From: Minwuiaceae bacterium
GTDB lineage: Bacteria > Pseudomonadota > Alphaproteobacteria > Minwuiales > Minwuiaceae
Direction: 5' to 3'
DNA length: 64,000 nt
Assembly (NCBI GenBank): GCA_028278525.1
Contig: JANQEE010000005.1
Span: 1-64,000, forward strand
The notes beneath the pieces were generated by a model. The model saw only the letters and a list, made by a program, of their open reading frames with translations. It ran no database searches and was not told the DNA's origin. This document shows, in pieces, positions 44,909 through 55,439 of the stretch. Made by a program: the position numbers and the translations under genes. Each line of letters starts with the position of its first letter. Position 1 is the stretch's first letter.

Positions 44909-46876
44909 TTGCAGGATGAAACAGACGAGTCTGGCAATCGGGCCGACCTTGCAGGCCAGTTGCAGGCCCTCGTCGATACCATCGTCGACGGCGTCATCGT
45001 TATCGACGATACCGGCACGATCCGCAGGTTCAATCCGGCATCCGAACGCTTGTTCGGGCATAACGCGGAGGATGTAATCGGACGCAACGTCCGGATGCTG
45101 ATGCCCTCCCCTTTCCAGGAAGAGCATGACGGCTACATCCGGCGCTATCTGAAAACCGGCGAACAGCGGATCATCGGTATCGGGCGCGAAGTGGTCGGCC
45201 AGCGCAAGGACGGCTCGACCTTTCCCATGAAACTGTCGGTCGGCGAAACCCATCGAAACGGTCAGCGGTATTTTGTCGGTGTCGTCCACGACGTTACGGA
45301 AAGCAAAGAACAGATCGCGGCGTTGAAGGCCGCGCAACAGGTCGCAAGCGCCCGGGAGCAACAGATCGAGGCATTGGCCCGCAATCTGCCCGGCCCCTTG
45401 TTTCAGCGGGTGTTGCATCCGGACGGCAGTATCACGTTCCCCTACGTCAGCGAAGGCCTTGGCCGCATCTTCGGCGTCGATCCGCAATCGGTCAAAGCCG
45501 ACGTGGCCAACCTGGTCGCCGCGATCGACCCGGAGGACCGGCCGGGCTGGTTCGACGCTGTCCGGCATTCCGCCGAAACCATGACCGCGTTCGACTACCA
45601 GATGCGGTTCACCGGCGCGGACGGAACCGTACGCTGGATGCACGCCGTCGCGCAGCCCCGGCCCGGTGATGACGGCGTCGTCATCTGGGACGGCGTCGCT
45701 TTCGATGTCACCGACCAGAGGATGGCGGAAGAACAATTGGCTCATGCCCAAAAAATGGAAGCGGTCGGCCAGTTGACCGGCGGCATCGCGCATGACTTCA
45801 ACAACCTGCTGACCGTCATCATCGGCAACCTGGAACTGCTGGAAGCGCGCCTGGATAGCGGCGATAAGATGCGAAAATATGTAGATCAGGCGCAGGAGGC
45901 CGCCGACCTGGGCGCCGAGCTCACCCACGGTTTGCTGGCATTCGCCAGGCGCCAACCGCTGGAGCCGCGGGCTATCGACCTGAACGACATGGTGTCCGGC
46001 CTGACGGGACTGCTGCGCCGGACACTCGGCGAGAACATACAGATCAGCACCGTCCTGGCCGCGGCGCTAAGACAAACAATGGCCGATCCCGGCCAGGTCG
46101 AGAACGCGATCATCAACCTGGCGGTCAACGCCCGCGACGCCATGCCGGACGGCGGCGTGCTGACGATCGAAACCGCCAACGCCGAACTGGTCGATGATGA
46201 CGCCGCCAAAATCTTCGATATCGAGCCCGGGCGTTACGTCGTTCTGTCGATCACGGATACCGGCACCGGCATGCCGCAGGACGTGGCGACGCGGGCGTTC
46301 GACCCCTTCTTCACGACCAAGGAAGTCGGCGCCGGCACCGGCCTCGGGCTCAGCATGGTCTACGGTTTCGCCAAACAATCCGGCGGCCATGCGCGGATTT
46401 ACAGCGAAATTGGCCACGGCACCACGGTCAGCCTCTATCTGCCGCAGGTCGCCGACGCTGGCGCTGCCGAAGAAGAGCGCGAAACCGTGGAAGAATCGCC
46501 GATGGGCCGCGGTGAGACCATCCTGGTTGTCGAGGACGACCCGCGCGTCCGGCTACTCACGACCACCCGGCTGGAACAGCTTGGCTATACCGTGCAGGAA
46601 GCAACGGACGGTCCGGACGCGTTGACGCAACTGGAACAGGCGGTCCATGTCGACCTGTTGTTTACCGACATCGTGATGCCCGGCGGCATGACGGGCGATG
46701 AGTTGGCGCGCCGGGCCGCCGAGATCCAGCCCGACATCAAAGTCCTGTTCACGTCCGGCTATGCCGAAGCGGCGATGCATGGAAACGGAAATCTGGCGAA
46801 CGGCGCCGGTCTGCTAAGGAAGCCCTACAAACTGGCGGATCTGGCGCAAAAAGTACGCGCGAGCCTCGACACCTGA
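44909..46876 (+). CDS. FixL-like PAS hybrid sensor kinase
   Basis: The 655-residue cytosolic protein has an N-terminal PAS domain that tracks FixL closely ([48 protein letters not shown]). The FixL proximal heme His corresponds to His73, and FixL Arg206 and Arg220 correspond to Arg79 and Arg93. A second PAS ([23 protein letters not shown]), HisKA ([16 protein letters not shown]), HATPase and a C-terminal receiver ([19 protein letters not shown]) follow. Start is TTG 44909 after GGGAG. Heme binding and oxygen sensing are inferred, since similar PAS domains occur without heme. Confidence 0.87.
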   Translation: MQDETDESGNRADLAGQLQALVDTIVDGVIVIDDTGTIRRFNPASERLFGHNAEDVIGRNVRMLMPSPFQEEHDGYIRRYLKTGEQRIIGIGREVVGQRKDGSTFPMKLSVGETHRNGQRYFVGVVHDVTESKEQIAALKAAQQVASAREQQIEALARNLPGPLFQRVLHPDGSITFPYVSEGLGRIFGVDPQSVKADVANLVAAIDPEDRPGWFDAVRHSAETMTAFDYQMRFTGADGTVRWMHAVAQPRPGDDGVVIWDGVAFDVTDQRMAEEQLAHAQKMEAVGQLTGGIAHDFNNLLTVIIGNLELLEARLDSGDKMRKYVDQAQEAADLGAELTHGLLAFARRQPLEPRAIDLNDMVSGLTGLLRRTLGENIQISTVLAAALRQTMADPGQVENAIINLAVNARDAMPDGGVLTIETANAELVDDDAAKIFDIEPGRYVVLSITDTGTGMPQDVATRAFDPFFTTKEVGAGTGLGLSMVYGFAKQSGGHARIYSEIGHGTTVSLYLPQVADAGAAEEERETVEESPMGRGETILVVEDDPRVRLLTTTRLEQLGYTVQEATDGPDALTQLEQAVHVDLLFTDIVMPGGMTGDELARRAAEIQPDIKVLFTSGYAEAAMHGNGNLANGAGLLRKPYKLADLAQKVRASLDT

Positions 46877-46882
46877 AAGGCG

Positions 46883-47617
46883 TTACGCCGGCCCCACCGT
46901 GGCGGCGAACAGATAGCCGACGCCGCGAACGGTTTTGATCAGTTTCGGATTCCGCGGATCGTCCTCGATCTTCTTGCGCAGACGGCCGACCTGCGTATCG
47001 ATGCTCCGGTCGTACGCCTCCCAATGGCGGCTCTTGGCGAGATCCATCAACTGGTTCCGGTTGAGCGCGCGATTTGGGTTCTCCACGAACGCGGCCAGAA
47101 GCTCGAATTCGCCGGTCGTCAGGTCGACCGGCTGACCGTCCGGCGCGTGCAACTCGCGCTTCGCGACGTCCAGCCGCCACCCGTCGAACCCCAGCACCTT
47201 CCCGCCGGCCGGCGTCTTCGGCGCTTCGCCGCCCGCACGATGCCCGGGCCCCGACCGCCGCAGCACGCTTTTCACGCGAGCCAGCACTTCGCGCAGGTGG
47301 AACGGTTTGGCGATATAGTCGTCGGCACCCATTTCCAACCCGACCACGCGGTCGACCATCTCGCCGCGGCCACTCAACATGACGACGGGAATGTCATGGC
47401 CGGCCCGGATCTGGCGGATCAGGGTCAGGCCGTCTTCACCCGGCAGAACCAGGTCGAGTAGCACCAGATCGGGCGGGTCGGTCGCCATGCAGCGGCGAAG
47501 CGCCTCGCCATCGCCGACTGCTGTGACACGGAACCCTTCTTCCGCCAGATAGTCGCTCAGCATGTCGCGGATGCGCGCATCGTCATCCACGATCACGATG
47601 TGTGAATTGTCGCTCAT
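46883..47617 (-). CDS. OmpR/PhoB-type response regulator
   Basis: The 244-residue protein has a receiver (IVIVDDDARIRDMLSDYL, phospho-Asp in LVLLDLVLPGEDGL) and a C-terminal winged-helix domain with LTTGEFELLAAFVENPNRALNRNQLM and DRSIDTQVGRLRKKIEDDP. It binds DNA when phosphorylated. The gene is convergent with the FixL-like hybrid kinase gene and divergent from the Crp/Fnr gene. The cognate kinase is not certain; the adjacent hybrids already have their own receivers. Confidence 0.9.
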   Translation of the reverse strand: MSDNSHIVIVDDDARIRDMLSDYLAEEGFRVTAVGDGEALRRCMATDPPDLVLLDLVLPGEDGLTLIRQIRAGHDIPVVMLSGRGEMVDRVVGLEMGADDYIAKPFHLREVLARVKSVLRRSGPGHRAGGEAPKTPAGGKVLGFDGWRLDVAKRELHAPDGQPVDLTTGEFELLAAFVENPNRALNRNQLMDLAKSRHWEAYDRSIDTQVGRLRKKIEDDPRNPKLIKTVRGVGYLFAATVGPA

Positions 47618-47836
47618 TTGTTCGACATCTGCGGTCGCGCGGAATCAGAGGAAGGCCAAGTCGGCCGCTGGGTATTTCCTTAGCATAGCTGCCCTTCGTC
47701 ACAAACTGTCACAGGCCGTATCCAACTGTTTCCGAATCACGGACCGCTTGGCATCCGGCGGTGACATTCGCCCATCAAACTGGTTCCCGTCAGGTCGGGA
47801 CAACGGCCCGAGCATTGGAACAGTTGGAGGGGAGCT

Positions 47837-48571
47837 ATGTTGCAATTCGTCGGTTCGAACCATCATCCGACAGCACTGGCGCAGATCGATTTCGACACCA
47901 GCGCCATCTGCCAAGGCCTTGATTTCGATACCGCTTCACGTGTCGCCCCGCTGGTTTCGATCCGGAACTATGCGGCGAAGCAGGCCATTTTCTACGAATT
48001 GGATCCGGCCAAGTATGTATACGAGGTGGTCACCGGGGTTCTCACACTCTACAAGCAGCTTCCGGACGGCAGACGCCAGATCACCGGGTTCCTCTATCCC
48101 GGTCACTACCTAGGGTTGACGGTGCATGGCCATCACGTGCATTCGGCGGAGGCACTGACCAACGTGACCGTTTGCCGATACCCGCGATGCAAGATCGAAA
48201 AGCTGGTCGGCGAATTGCCGGCCTTGGCGATGCGTCTGCTCACCCTGACAGGCAACGAATTGGCGATGGCGCAGGAGCAGATGCTGTTGCTCGGCCGGAA
48301 AACGGCCACCGAAAAAATCGCATCGTTTCTGCTGACCATGTCGGAACAGAATGGAAAACGGGACGACGGCAAGACATCCCTCTACCTGCCGATGTCGCGC
48401 GTCGATATCGGCGATTATCTCGGCCTCACCATCGAAACCGTCAGTCGGATCTTTACCCGCCTCAGAAAAGCCGGTGTGATTGCCCTCGGTCAACCCAACG
48501 TGGTGGCTGTGAACGACATCGGCCGGCTGGCCCGGTTGGCGGACGGCGACGACACGCTGTTCTGCAACTGA
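47837..48571 (+). CDS. FixK-type Crp/Fnr transcription regulator
   Basis: The 244-residue protein has an N-terminal cyclic-nucleotide-like jelly-roll domain (YAAKQAIFYELDPAKYVYEVVTGVLTLYKQLPDGRRQITGFLYPG) and a C-terminal helix-turn-helix (MSRVDIGDYLGLTIETVSRIFTRLRKAGVI). The recognition helix ExxSR is the type that reads TTGA half-sites. It lacks the four-cysteine cluster of Fnr, which favours the FixK/DNR class, acting below a FixL-type sensor. GGAGGGG precedes ATG 47837. The pairing with the FixL-like kinase is inferred. Confidence 0.87.
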   Translation: MLQFVGSNHHPTALAQIDFDTSAICQGLDFDTASRVAPLVSIRNYAAKQAIFYELDPAKYVYEVVTGVLTLYKQLPDGRRQITGFLYPGHYLGLTVHGHHVHSAEALTNVTVCRYPRCKIEKLVGELPALAMRLLTLTGNELAMAQEQMLLLGRKTATEKIASFLLTMSEQNGKRDDGKTSLYLPMSRVDIGDYLGLTIETVSRIFTRLRKAGVIALGQPNVVAVNDIGRLARLADGDDTLFCN

Positions 48572-48644
48572 CACGGTCGGCGACAATGCGGGAAACGCGA
48601 GCATATTCGATTGACTGGATAGGCGGCGTCGAAGGCAAGGCGTG

Positions 48645-49097
48645 ATGCCGGCGATGACAGGCGGTTTGGATCAACGATATGCAATTGGCGTCTTCGACTC
48701 GCCGGCGCCGCTTGTCGCCGCGGAAGGCAGCTTTCAGCAGGCGGGCTTCGGCGACACGACTCTCAATCTGCTGGCAGGGCAACAGGTTGCCGGGCACCTG
48801 CCGGGCCTGATCGGGACCGGAATGACGTGCGCCGCGGGCCCTGTGCTGGCGTCGCCCGGCCCGCTGGCCGAAACGCTGCGGCGGGCGGTGCCGTTGTCCA
48901 CGGGTTCGCCCGGCAGCGTGTTCTCGCAATGGCTGCTGCCGCATCACGCCGGGTTTCTGGAACGGCATATGGACGCCGGCGCGCTGCAGCTTTGGGTCCG
49001 GCTTACGGCCAACGATCTGGAACGGCCGGCCAGTCAGATTCTGCTGAGGCACAGCAGCTATCCGGTCCACGTCCACGATATTTTGGAACAACCCTAG
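48645..49097 (+). CDS. Hypothetical protein
   Basis: A 150-residue ORF (MPAMTGGLDQRYAIGVFDSPAPL) has no recognised family. It has a glycine-rich middle (GLIGTGMTCAAGPVLASPGPLAETLRRA) and a C-terminal VHVHDILEQP. No signal peptide or membrane helix is clear. ATG 48645 has AAGG 4 nt upstream. Its stop overlaps by 4 nt the tamB stop on the other strand. The coding call rests on good codon use and sane composition only. Confidence 0.6.
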   Translation: MPAMTGGLDQRYAIGVFDSPAPLVAAEGSFQQAGFGDTTLNLLAGQQVAGHLPGLIGTGMTCAAGPVLASPGPLAETLRRAVPLSTGSPGSVFSQWLLPHHAGFLERHMDAGALQLWVRLTANDLERPASQILLRHSSYPVHVHDILEQP

Positions 49098-52000
49098 TAG
49101 CGGCGCTCGTAAGTGATGCCGATGTCGCTCTGGGCGTTGGAGCCGACCGAGCTTTCGATTTTCACGTCCGGCAGAACTCTGTACTCGACGGTCGCGGCGG
49201 AGCTTTCCGGCGTGACGCCCTGTTTGACGCCGACGAAAACATCGTCGTTCAGGTATTTGCCGGCGCGCACGGTCGCCCCCGACAGCCCTTCTCCCGCGCC
49301 GTCCGACCCGAAGTCGAGGACGTCCAGGCCGATGGACCGCCTGATGTCGGTGATCAGGCCGCCGGAACCCAAGGCGCCAGATAGTTCCAGCGCGGCCTGC
49401 GCCAACTGAACCGCCTGCGCCGCGTTCAGCGCCCCCACATTCTTGCCGAACAACAGCCGCGACAGCACCTCGTCGCGCGGCAGCGCCGGCGTCGACGTCA
49501 GCTCCACGGTCGGATTGAACAACGGCCCCTGGGCCCGCACCTCGGCATTGATGTCCGCGGCGGAAGCGGTGGCGAGCATGTCGATATCCGCGTCGATCTC
49601 CTCGCCGCCCGCAAGCCGGATCCTCCCGCGCTGGAACTCGAACGTCTTTCCCGCCAGCGCAAACGAGCCGCGAACCACGTTCAATTCCCCGGCAATGCGC
49701 GGCGCGGCGGCCGTGCCGGTGATTTTGAGATCGCCGCGCCATTCGGAATCGACACCCCGGCCGCGAACGAACACTCGCCCGGGCATCGCCACGCCGACGT
49801 CCAATTCCACCCGGCCCGACGCACCGGGTTTGGCTTCTTCGGGTTTTTGGCCGGCCCCCTCGGCGCCGTCCGGCAGGTTTATTTCCGTCACCTCGATAAC
49901 GGTGACCGTCGACGGCAGCCTGCGCGGGATTTCGATCTCCGCCTGATCGACGGTGACATCCCCCTTCAGCAGCAAGTCGGCCAGACTGCCGGTCAGCGCC
50001 AGGTTGCCCGACGCCTGCGCGCGAACCTCATCCAGTTGGACCGCGCGAAATTTCTTTAGGTCGACGGCCATTCGAATTTCGTCCCGGCCGTCGCCCGGGA
50101 ACCGCAAATCGCCATTCACCGTCACGGATCCGCCGTCGCCGTCGCGCGCGTCGAAGCGCTCTATCACCAGCCTGTCGCCGTCTCCCCGCGCAACCGCTTC
50201 GATTTTCGTAAACACAGCGCCGGATGCGAGGTTTTCGTAGTAGCCCTCGCTCAACGTCCCCTGCCCGGCGATTGCCGGGCTGGCGACCGTGCCGCCGATG
50301 GTAAGCGTTGCGTCGACCCGGCCACGCAGCCGGTCGCCGTCCAACGGCAAAAGCACCACCAGATCCTCCAGGTCGCTGGCAACGGTCAGGTTCACATCCA
50401 CGGCCCCGTCGGCAGGCTGGGAGAACTGCCAACTGCGAAAGTCGGCAACCAGCGGCACGGCGGCCTGTAACGATGCGCCCGTCCCCGGCACGCCGGAAAC
50501 CGACCCGTCAAGGGCGGCGCGTCCCCCACGCCAATCCACCCGTATCGTTGCACCGAAAGGCGGCAGTTCATCGGTCGGCGCAATCGTATCCATGCGCAGC
50601 TCGCGGACGACGACGCGCCCGACCGCCACGGGATCTTCCGGCTGGCCGTCAAGTTCAAGCGTCGCGTCCAGGAAGCCCGTGGGCGTCTGCTCCCCAAGGA
50701 ACGGCCCGGCCAAAGCAAACGGCAGATCCGCGGCTTCAAGCTTGCCTGTCATCGCCTTATCGGTGATTTCGGCCGTACCGCGCAGGTAACCGTCGCCAAC
50801 AGCGAGGTCCAAGCCCCGGATACTCAAGTCACCCGGCCCGAAACGAAACCGGGCCGGCGCTCTAAGGGCGATGGCCTGCGCCGCGACCGTGCCGTCCATC
50901 CGCTTCAGCGACAGATCGATCGCGTCGCCGCCGACGGACGTCGTGCCGGCGGCTTGCAGCGCAACCCCATAGTCCGACGGGCCGTTCACCTGAAGATCGA
51001 AATCGATATCGTCGCCGGCCAGCGTCGCCCGCATGTCCAGATCGTCGACGACGGTATCGCCGGCGGCGATTCGCCCAACCACGGCATGGACCGTTCCTCC
51101 CGGCGCGCCGAACAGGTCCGTGAGTTGTGCGTCGATTTGCGCCGATGCCACTGAAAGCGCCGCGTCTTCCAGCCGCAGGCGTTCACCGTTGACCCGCGCA
51201 TCCACGGCCTGCGTTCCGTTACTATGGGAAAGCGTCGCATCGAACGCCAGGGCGCCGGAAGCCGTTTCGCCGGCCAGCGCCGCATACGGCGCGATGTCGC
51301 CGGTTTGCCCGCGAACGGCGCCGGCGATCAGCCCGGTTTCCGGCTCCACGGTCAGATCGCCGGTCATATCCAGGCCCGGCCCGGCGGCTTTCAGCCCATC
51401 GACCTTCAGCCTGTCGCCGATGGTGAGATCCGCCCGCGCGTTCAAGTCGAGCCCGTTGACCGTGGCTGCCATGGAGACCGGACCGCGCGGCGCCGTATCC
51501 AGTGCCGACAAACCAATCTGCGCGCTGCCGTTCGGCGACACCACTTGATTGATCCGCACATCCGTCCATTCAAGATCCGCCGAAACGTCGGGCGACGTCA
51601 GAGAACCGGTCGCCGTCAGTTTGACCGCCGCGCCGCCGTCCATGCCGGTTCCGACAAAATCGGCGAGTGGCGCCAGTTCCGGCACCTGAATGTCGAACGA
51701 AGCCTCGACCCGGCTCATGTCGTCGCCGATACGCCCGCTGCCGGACGCCGTCATCGCGGCGCCCGTCAAATCGATGCGGGTCGCCTCGACCGTGCGGTCG
51801 GCGCCGACCGTCGCGGTCAGAGAGAGTGTCGGCGCCGGCCCCAACAAAGCCGCCGCGGCGGCAACGTCGACCGACAGATCCGCGGTCCCAAGCGTTGCCG
51901 CAACCGCGTAACGGCCGTCGTCGTCGGAGGCGACAGTGCCATTGGCCATCGCCTTGCCGCCGAGAGACAGTCCCTCCAAACCCAGCCTGGCCAGATCGGC

Positions 52001-53446
52001 CAGTTGGCCGCGCACCGCGAGGTCGACGCGGCCATCCGCGGCCACCTTGCCGGATACCGTCGCGCTGGCCGGTCCGGCGGAGGCGTCCAAGCCGCGTATC
52101 GCAATGTCGCCCGACCCGGTATCGACCGTCATGTCGTATCGGGCCGTTACGTCGCCACCGACCACCGGCAGGTCCGCGCCGTCCACCGTTAGGCCGCTTG
52201 CGGTGAGATCGCCTGCCACGTCCACGGCGACCGCCTCTCCGTTCCGGGCCAGCGCCGCTTTGCCGGCCGCGGAAACGCGTTTCGCGGCGGCGCCGGCGAC
52301 AGCAGGGTCTTCGACCGCGATGCGATAATCGACGGTTGGCGAGTCCGGGCTACCGGTCACAGTGGCATCTACACCGAAGCTGCCCGAGCCTGTCTCGCCC
52401 GCCACTTCCGCCAACGGCGCGACATCGCCCTCCGCCCGAAGCGTCAGGTTCATCCTTCGCGTCGCCAGGTCCACCGCGCCCGCGGCCGTCACGGCCAAAT
52501 CGTCGGCATCCACCCGGGCCTTCTCGATCGCCACCTGGTTGCCGTCGGCAAGCCGCGCCGTCGCGGCGAATGACACCGGGCCCGTTGCCAACGGTCTGAC
52601 CGTCTCGGGCAGCATCGGCGCCACGGTCGCCTGCCCGTTTATGTCGAAAATCAGGTTGTCGGGCGCGCCCTGCAAAGAAGCTGCCGCGGTCAGCGAAACG
52701 TCGTTCCCGGCGCTGGCCGACAGGTCCACCGTCATGTCGTCGATCCGGCCCTTGCCCGAGAGCAACAGGGACAGCGCAGGCAGGCCCGGCACCTCCAGCA
52801 GGCGAACGACCACGCCGCCGGCCGGCGCCGACGCCTCGACCTGAACATCGAAGAGGCCGGACGTCGCGTCGTGGCGAAGCCGAAGGTCGGCCTTGCCCGG
52901 CTGATCGGTCCGCCGAACCGTCAGAGCCACATCCATGTCCCGGCCCGATCTGGGCACCGTCAGATTGCCGGCGGCGGACAGGCCCGCGGCCATTCCGGCG
53001 ACCGGCTCCAGCAATTGAATGTTCGGCAGATCCAGCTCCCGCAGGATCACGTCGACCGGCAAGAACGGCGGCCCTCCATCCGGTCCGGAATCCGGCTCGG
53101 CTTCCGCTGGGCGCCGTTCGACGACCAGCCGGTCCGCCGACAGGCTGTCGATCTCCAACCGCCGTTGCAGCAAAGCCAGGGGCGACCAGGCCAGACGCGC
53201 GCCGTCGATCCGCAGCCAGCCGCCCTCGCGATCCCTGACCGTTATCCGGTCTGCCGCGACCTTGTCGGCCAGACGTCCGGACGCGCCTTCGATCGAGATA
53301 TCGCCCGCGCCGAACCGGTTTGCCGCGGCCACCGCAATCTGCAAACCGGGTTCCGTCGCGATCAAAAAAGCCGCCCCCGCGGCAACCGCCGCCAGGAACA
53401 CGGCGAAAGCCGCCAAGCCTATCTTGAGTGATCTTCGCCAGCGCAT
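49094..53446 (-). CDS. tamB: Translocation and assembly module protein TamB
   Basis: TamB is an inner-membrane-anchored protein that spans the periplasm, linking to TamA and aiding outer membrane protein or phospholipid transport. The 1450-residue protein has one N-terminal membrane helix (AFAVFLAAVAAGAAFLIATEPG), a long repetitive beta-rich middle, and the C-terminal TamB domain with LPRDEVLSRLLFGKNVGALNAAQAVQLAQAALELSG and a terminal IGITYERRY. Length fits the family. It starts 7 nt after tamA. Confidence 0.92.
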   Translation of the reverse strand: MRWRRSLKIGLAAFAVFLAAVAAGAAFLIATEPGLQIAVAAANRFGAGDISIEGASGRLADKVAADRITVRDREGGWLRIDGARLAWSPLALLQRRLEIDSLSADRLVVERRPAEAEPDSGPDGGPPFLPVDVILRELDLPNIQLLEPVAGMAAGLSAAGNLTVPRSGRDMDVALTVRRTDQPGKADLRLRHDATSGLFDVQVEASAPAGGVVVRLLEVPGLPALSLLLSGKGRIDDMTVDLSASAGNDVSLTAAASLQGAPDNLIFDINGQATVAPMLPETVRPLATGPVSFAATARLADGNQVAIEKARVDADDLAVTAAGAVDLATRRMNLTLRAEGDVAPLAEVAGETGSGSFGVDATVTGSPDSPTVDYRIAVEDPAVAGAAAKRVSAAGKAALARNGEAVAVDVAGDLTASGLTVDGADLPVVGGDVTARYDMTVDTGSGDIAIRGLDASAGPASATVSGKVAADGRVDLAVRGQLADLARLGLEGLSLGGKAMANGTVASDDDGRYAVAATLGTADLSVDVAAAAALLGPAPTLSLTATVGADRTVEATRIDLTGAAMTASGSGRIGDDMSRVEASFDIQVPELAPLADFVGTGMDGGAAVKLTATGSLTSPDVSADLEWTDVRINQVVSPNGSAQIGLSALDTAPRGPVSMAATVNGLDLNARADLTIGDRLKVDGLKAAGPGLDMTGDLTVEPETGLIAGAVRGQTGDIAPYAALAGETASGALAFDATLSHSNGTQAVDARVNGERLRLEDAALSVASAQIDAQLTDLFGAPGGTVHAVVGRIAAGDTVVDDLDMRATLAGDDIDFDLQVNGPSDYGVALQAAGTTSVGGDAIDLSLKRMDGTVAAQAIALRAPARFRFGPGDLSIRGLDLAVGDGYLRGTAEITDKAMTGKLEAADLPFALAGPFLGEQTPTGFLDATLELDGQPEDPVAVGRVVVRELRMDTIAPTDELPPFGATIRVDWRGGRAALDGSVSGVPGTGASLQAAVPLVADFRSWQFSQPADGAVDVNLTVASDLEDLVVLLPLDGDRLRGRVDATLTIGGTVASPAIAGQGTLSEGYYENLASGAVFTKIEAVARGDGDRLVIERFDARDGDGGSVTVNGDLRFPGDGRDEIRMAVDLKKFRAVQLDEVRAQASGNLALTGSLADLLLKGDVTVDQAEIEIPRRLPSTVTVIEVTEINLPDGAEGAGQKPEEAKPGASGRVELDVGVAMPGRVFVRGRGVDSEWRGDLKITGTAAAPRIAGELNVVRGSFALAGKTFEFQRGRIRLAGGEEIDADIDMLATASAADINAEVRAQGPLFNPTVELTSTPALPRDEVLSRLLFGKNVGALNAAQAVQLAQAALELSGALGSGGLITDIRRSIGLDVLDFGSDGAGEGLSGATVRAGKYLNDDVFVGVKQGVTPESSAATVEYRVLPDVKIESSVGSNAQSDIGITYERRY

Positions 53447-53453
53447 CGCGGCC

Positions 53454-55325
53454 TCAGAATGCCTGGCCCAGGCTTATATAGAACTGGAAAGCGTCGTCGG
53501 AGTCCCGGCGGTTGAGCGGCACGGCGACATCCACGCGCAGCGGCCCGACCGGCGTGAAGTATCGGAATCCGAGCCCGGTGCCGAACCGGAACTCCTCCGT
53601 CAGGTCCGGTACAATGTCGCGGTAGACATTGCCGCCGTCGAGAAACGCCACCGCCCCGAAATTGCCGAATAGCCGGGTGCGGAACTCGACCGAGCCGGCG
53701 ACCAGCGAACGGCCACCGATCGGGTCGTCGTCGGAATCCAGCGGCCCGACCGCCTGAAAGGCATAGCCGCGAATGGTGTCGCCGCCGCCCGCGAAGAAGC
53801 GCTTGTCGACCGGCACCTCCTGCCGGCTCTCGCCCAATATGCTGCCGACGATGCCGCGCGCCGAGAACACGTAGCGCCGTTCGTCGTCCAGCGCCGCATA
53901 GAAGGTGTTGCTGCCGCGCAGCACCAGGAACTGCCGCTCCGGCAGCAGAAAATCGACATAGGGCGTCGCCGAGACCTGCAGCCGACCGCCTTTCGTCGGA
54001 TTCAGAAGATCGTCCGCGCTGTCCCGCTTCAGCACCACCGGTACGCCGAACAGCAGCAGTTCGTCGCGGTCGATATCCTCTTCGATCTGCGCCCATTCCA
54101 GCGATAACCCGGCCGACGCCGCGTATATGTTGCCGAACTGCCGTTCGACGACGGCGCTGCCGCTGATACGGTCGGCATCGAATGCCTCCGGCCGTTCGCG
54201 CTCGGCCGCCGTGGTCAGAGCAAGTGTCTGGTCGAACCGCAGGAAGTCGGGGATGCGCAGCGTCGCCTCCGCGGATTGCCGGATTTCCGCCGCGACCCCC
54301 TCGGCCCGAAACCTCTCGCCCTCGCCAAGCATGTTCCGATGCTCCCAGAACACCTTGCCGCCGAACCCTTCGCTGGTGGAGAACTGCGCGCCGGCGCCGA
54401 TTGAGCGGAGCTGGTCCTCCTCGACCAGGATGCGCACCGGCAGAGTCCCATCGGCCTCCGGCCTGTCGGCATGGCTTATGGTGACCGACGCAAACAGACC
54501 GGTCGCGTTCAACGCATCCCGTGTGTCGCGAAGCTTGCGGCTGTCGAACAGTTCATTCTCCGACCAGGTAATGCGCCGCTCGATCACGGCGTCGTCGACC
54601 GTCTCGGTGCCGCCGACCGTCGCCGGGCCGAACCGGACCAGCGGGCCGACATCGACGATAAACTCGGCGGAAACCTTGCGCGTGGCATGGTCGACGACGA
54701 TGTTGGGGGCCTTCATCGTCGCCAGTGGATAGCCGCGCCGCGCCAGCCAGTCGACGACGCGCCGTTGCGCGCCGACGAAGCGTTCCGCCCGCGCCCGGCC
54801 GCCACCTTTCAGGCCGTGCGCACGGCTGCCGATATCGGCGACGATCTCCTGCTGTGCGGGGTCGTCGGCCAGCACCTTGACGGTGCCGATCTGGTAGCGC
54901 TTGCCCGGGTCCACCGAAATCCGCACCTCCGTGCGGGCCTTGCTGACCGGCCTTTCGTCGTCATCGCTCTCGAAACTATTGATCGTGCTTTCCAGAAAGC
55001 TTGGGGCGGCCTCGCCGATCTCGTAGGACAGTGTGCCGCCGTAATAACCTTCCGACCGCAATACCTGCCGAAGCCGCTCCATGTCGCCGTCCGCCCGCCG
55101 CCGTAAGGCGATCAGCGACGGCGGTGGGCGGTCGCGCAGTGTCTCAAGTTCCGAAACTTCGGCCATCAGCTTCGCCAATTCGCCCGACTCGATCTTCGAA
55201 AACGTCACCTGGTACGGAACCTCGGCCGTGGCCACGGTCGGGTTTCCGGCGACCGCGAACGCCACAGCCGCGCCGGCGGCTGCTCGGACCACGCAGGCCG
55301 GCAACGGCATTAGCCTTAACGCCAA
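53454..55325 (-). CDS. tamA: Outer membrane barrel protein TamA
   Basis: The 623-residue Omp85-family protein has a signal peptide (ACVVRAAAGAAVAFAVAG, cleavage near ATA). POTRA domains follow, including the VKVLADDPAQQEI segment. The C-terminal 16-stranded barrel contains LYGRGSNTFY-like LVLRGSNTFYAALDDERRYVFSARG and ends with the aromatic QFYISLGQAF. TTG 55325 and ATG 55310 are both possible starts. It pairs with TamB. It is divergent from the FAD oxidase gene. Confidence 0.91.
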   Translation of the reverse strand: MALRLMPLPACVVRAAAGAAVAFAVAGNPTVATAEVPYQVTFSKIESGELAKLMAEVSELETLRDRPPPSLIALRRRADGDMERLRQVLRSEGYYGGTLSYEIGEAAPSFLESTINSFESDDDERPVSKARTEVRISVDPGKRYQIGTVKVLADDPAQQEIVADIGSRAHGLKGGGRARAERFVGAQRRVVDWLARRGYPLATMKAPNIVVDHATRKVSAEFIVDVGPLVRFGPATVGGTETVDDAVIERRITWSENELFDSRKLRDTRDALNATGLFASVTISHADRPEADGTLPVRILVEEDQLRSIGAGAQFSTSEGFGGKVFWEHRNMLGEGERFRAEGVAAEIRQSAEATLRIPDFLRFDQTLALTTAAERERPEAFDADRISGSAVVERQFGNIYAASAGLSLEWAQIEEDIDRDELLLFGVPVVLKRDSADDLLNPTKGGRLQVSATPYVDFLLPERQFLVLRGSNTFYAALDDERRYVFSARGIVGSILGESRQEVPVDKRFFAGGGDTIRGYAFQAVGPLDSDDDPIGGRSLVAGSVEFRTRLFGNFGAVAFLDGGNVYRDIVPDLTEEFRFGTGLGFRYFTPVGPLRVDVAVPLNRRDSDDAFQFYISLGQAF

Positions 55326-55439
55326 ACTAGGAGACTCCAGCTTCCGATCACGCTCGCAAAGCCGTCACCTATCCGCAACAATCTGTCAATAGCGAGGCGG
55401 ATCGGCGTTATTCTAGTAAAAATCGGGGAGGGTCAAATC

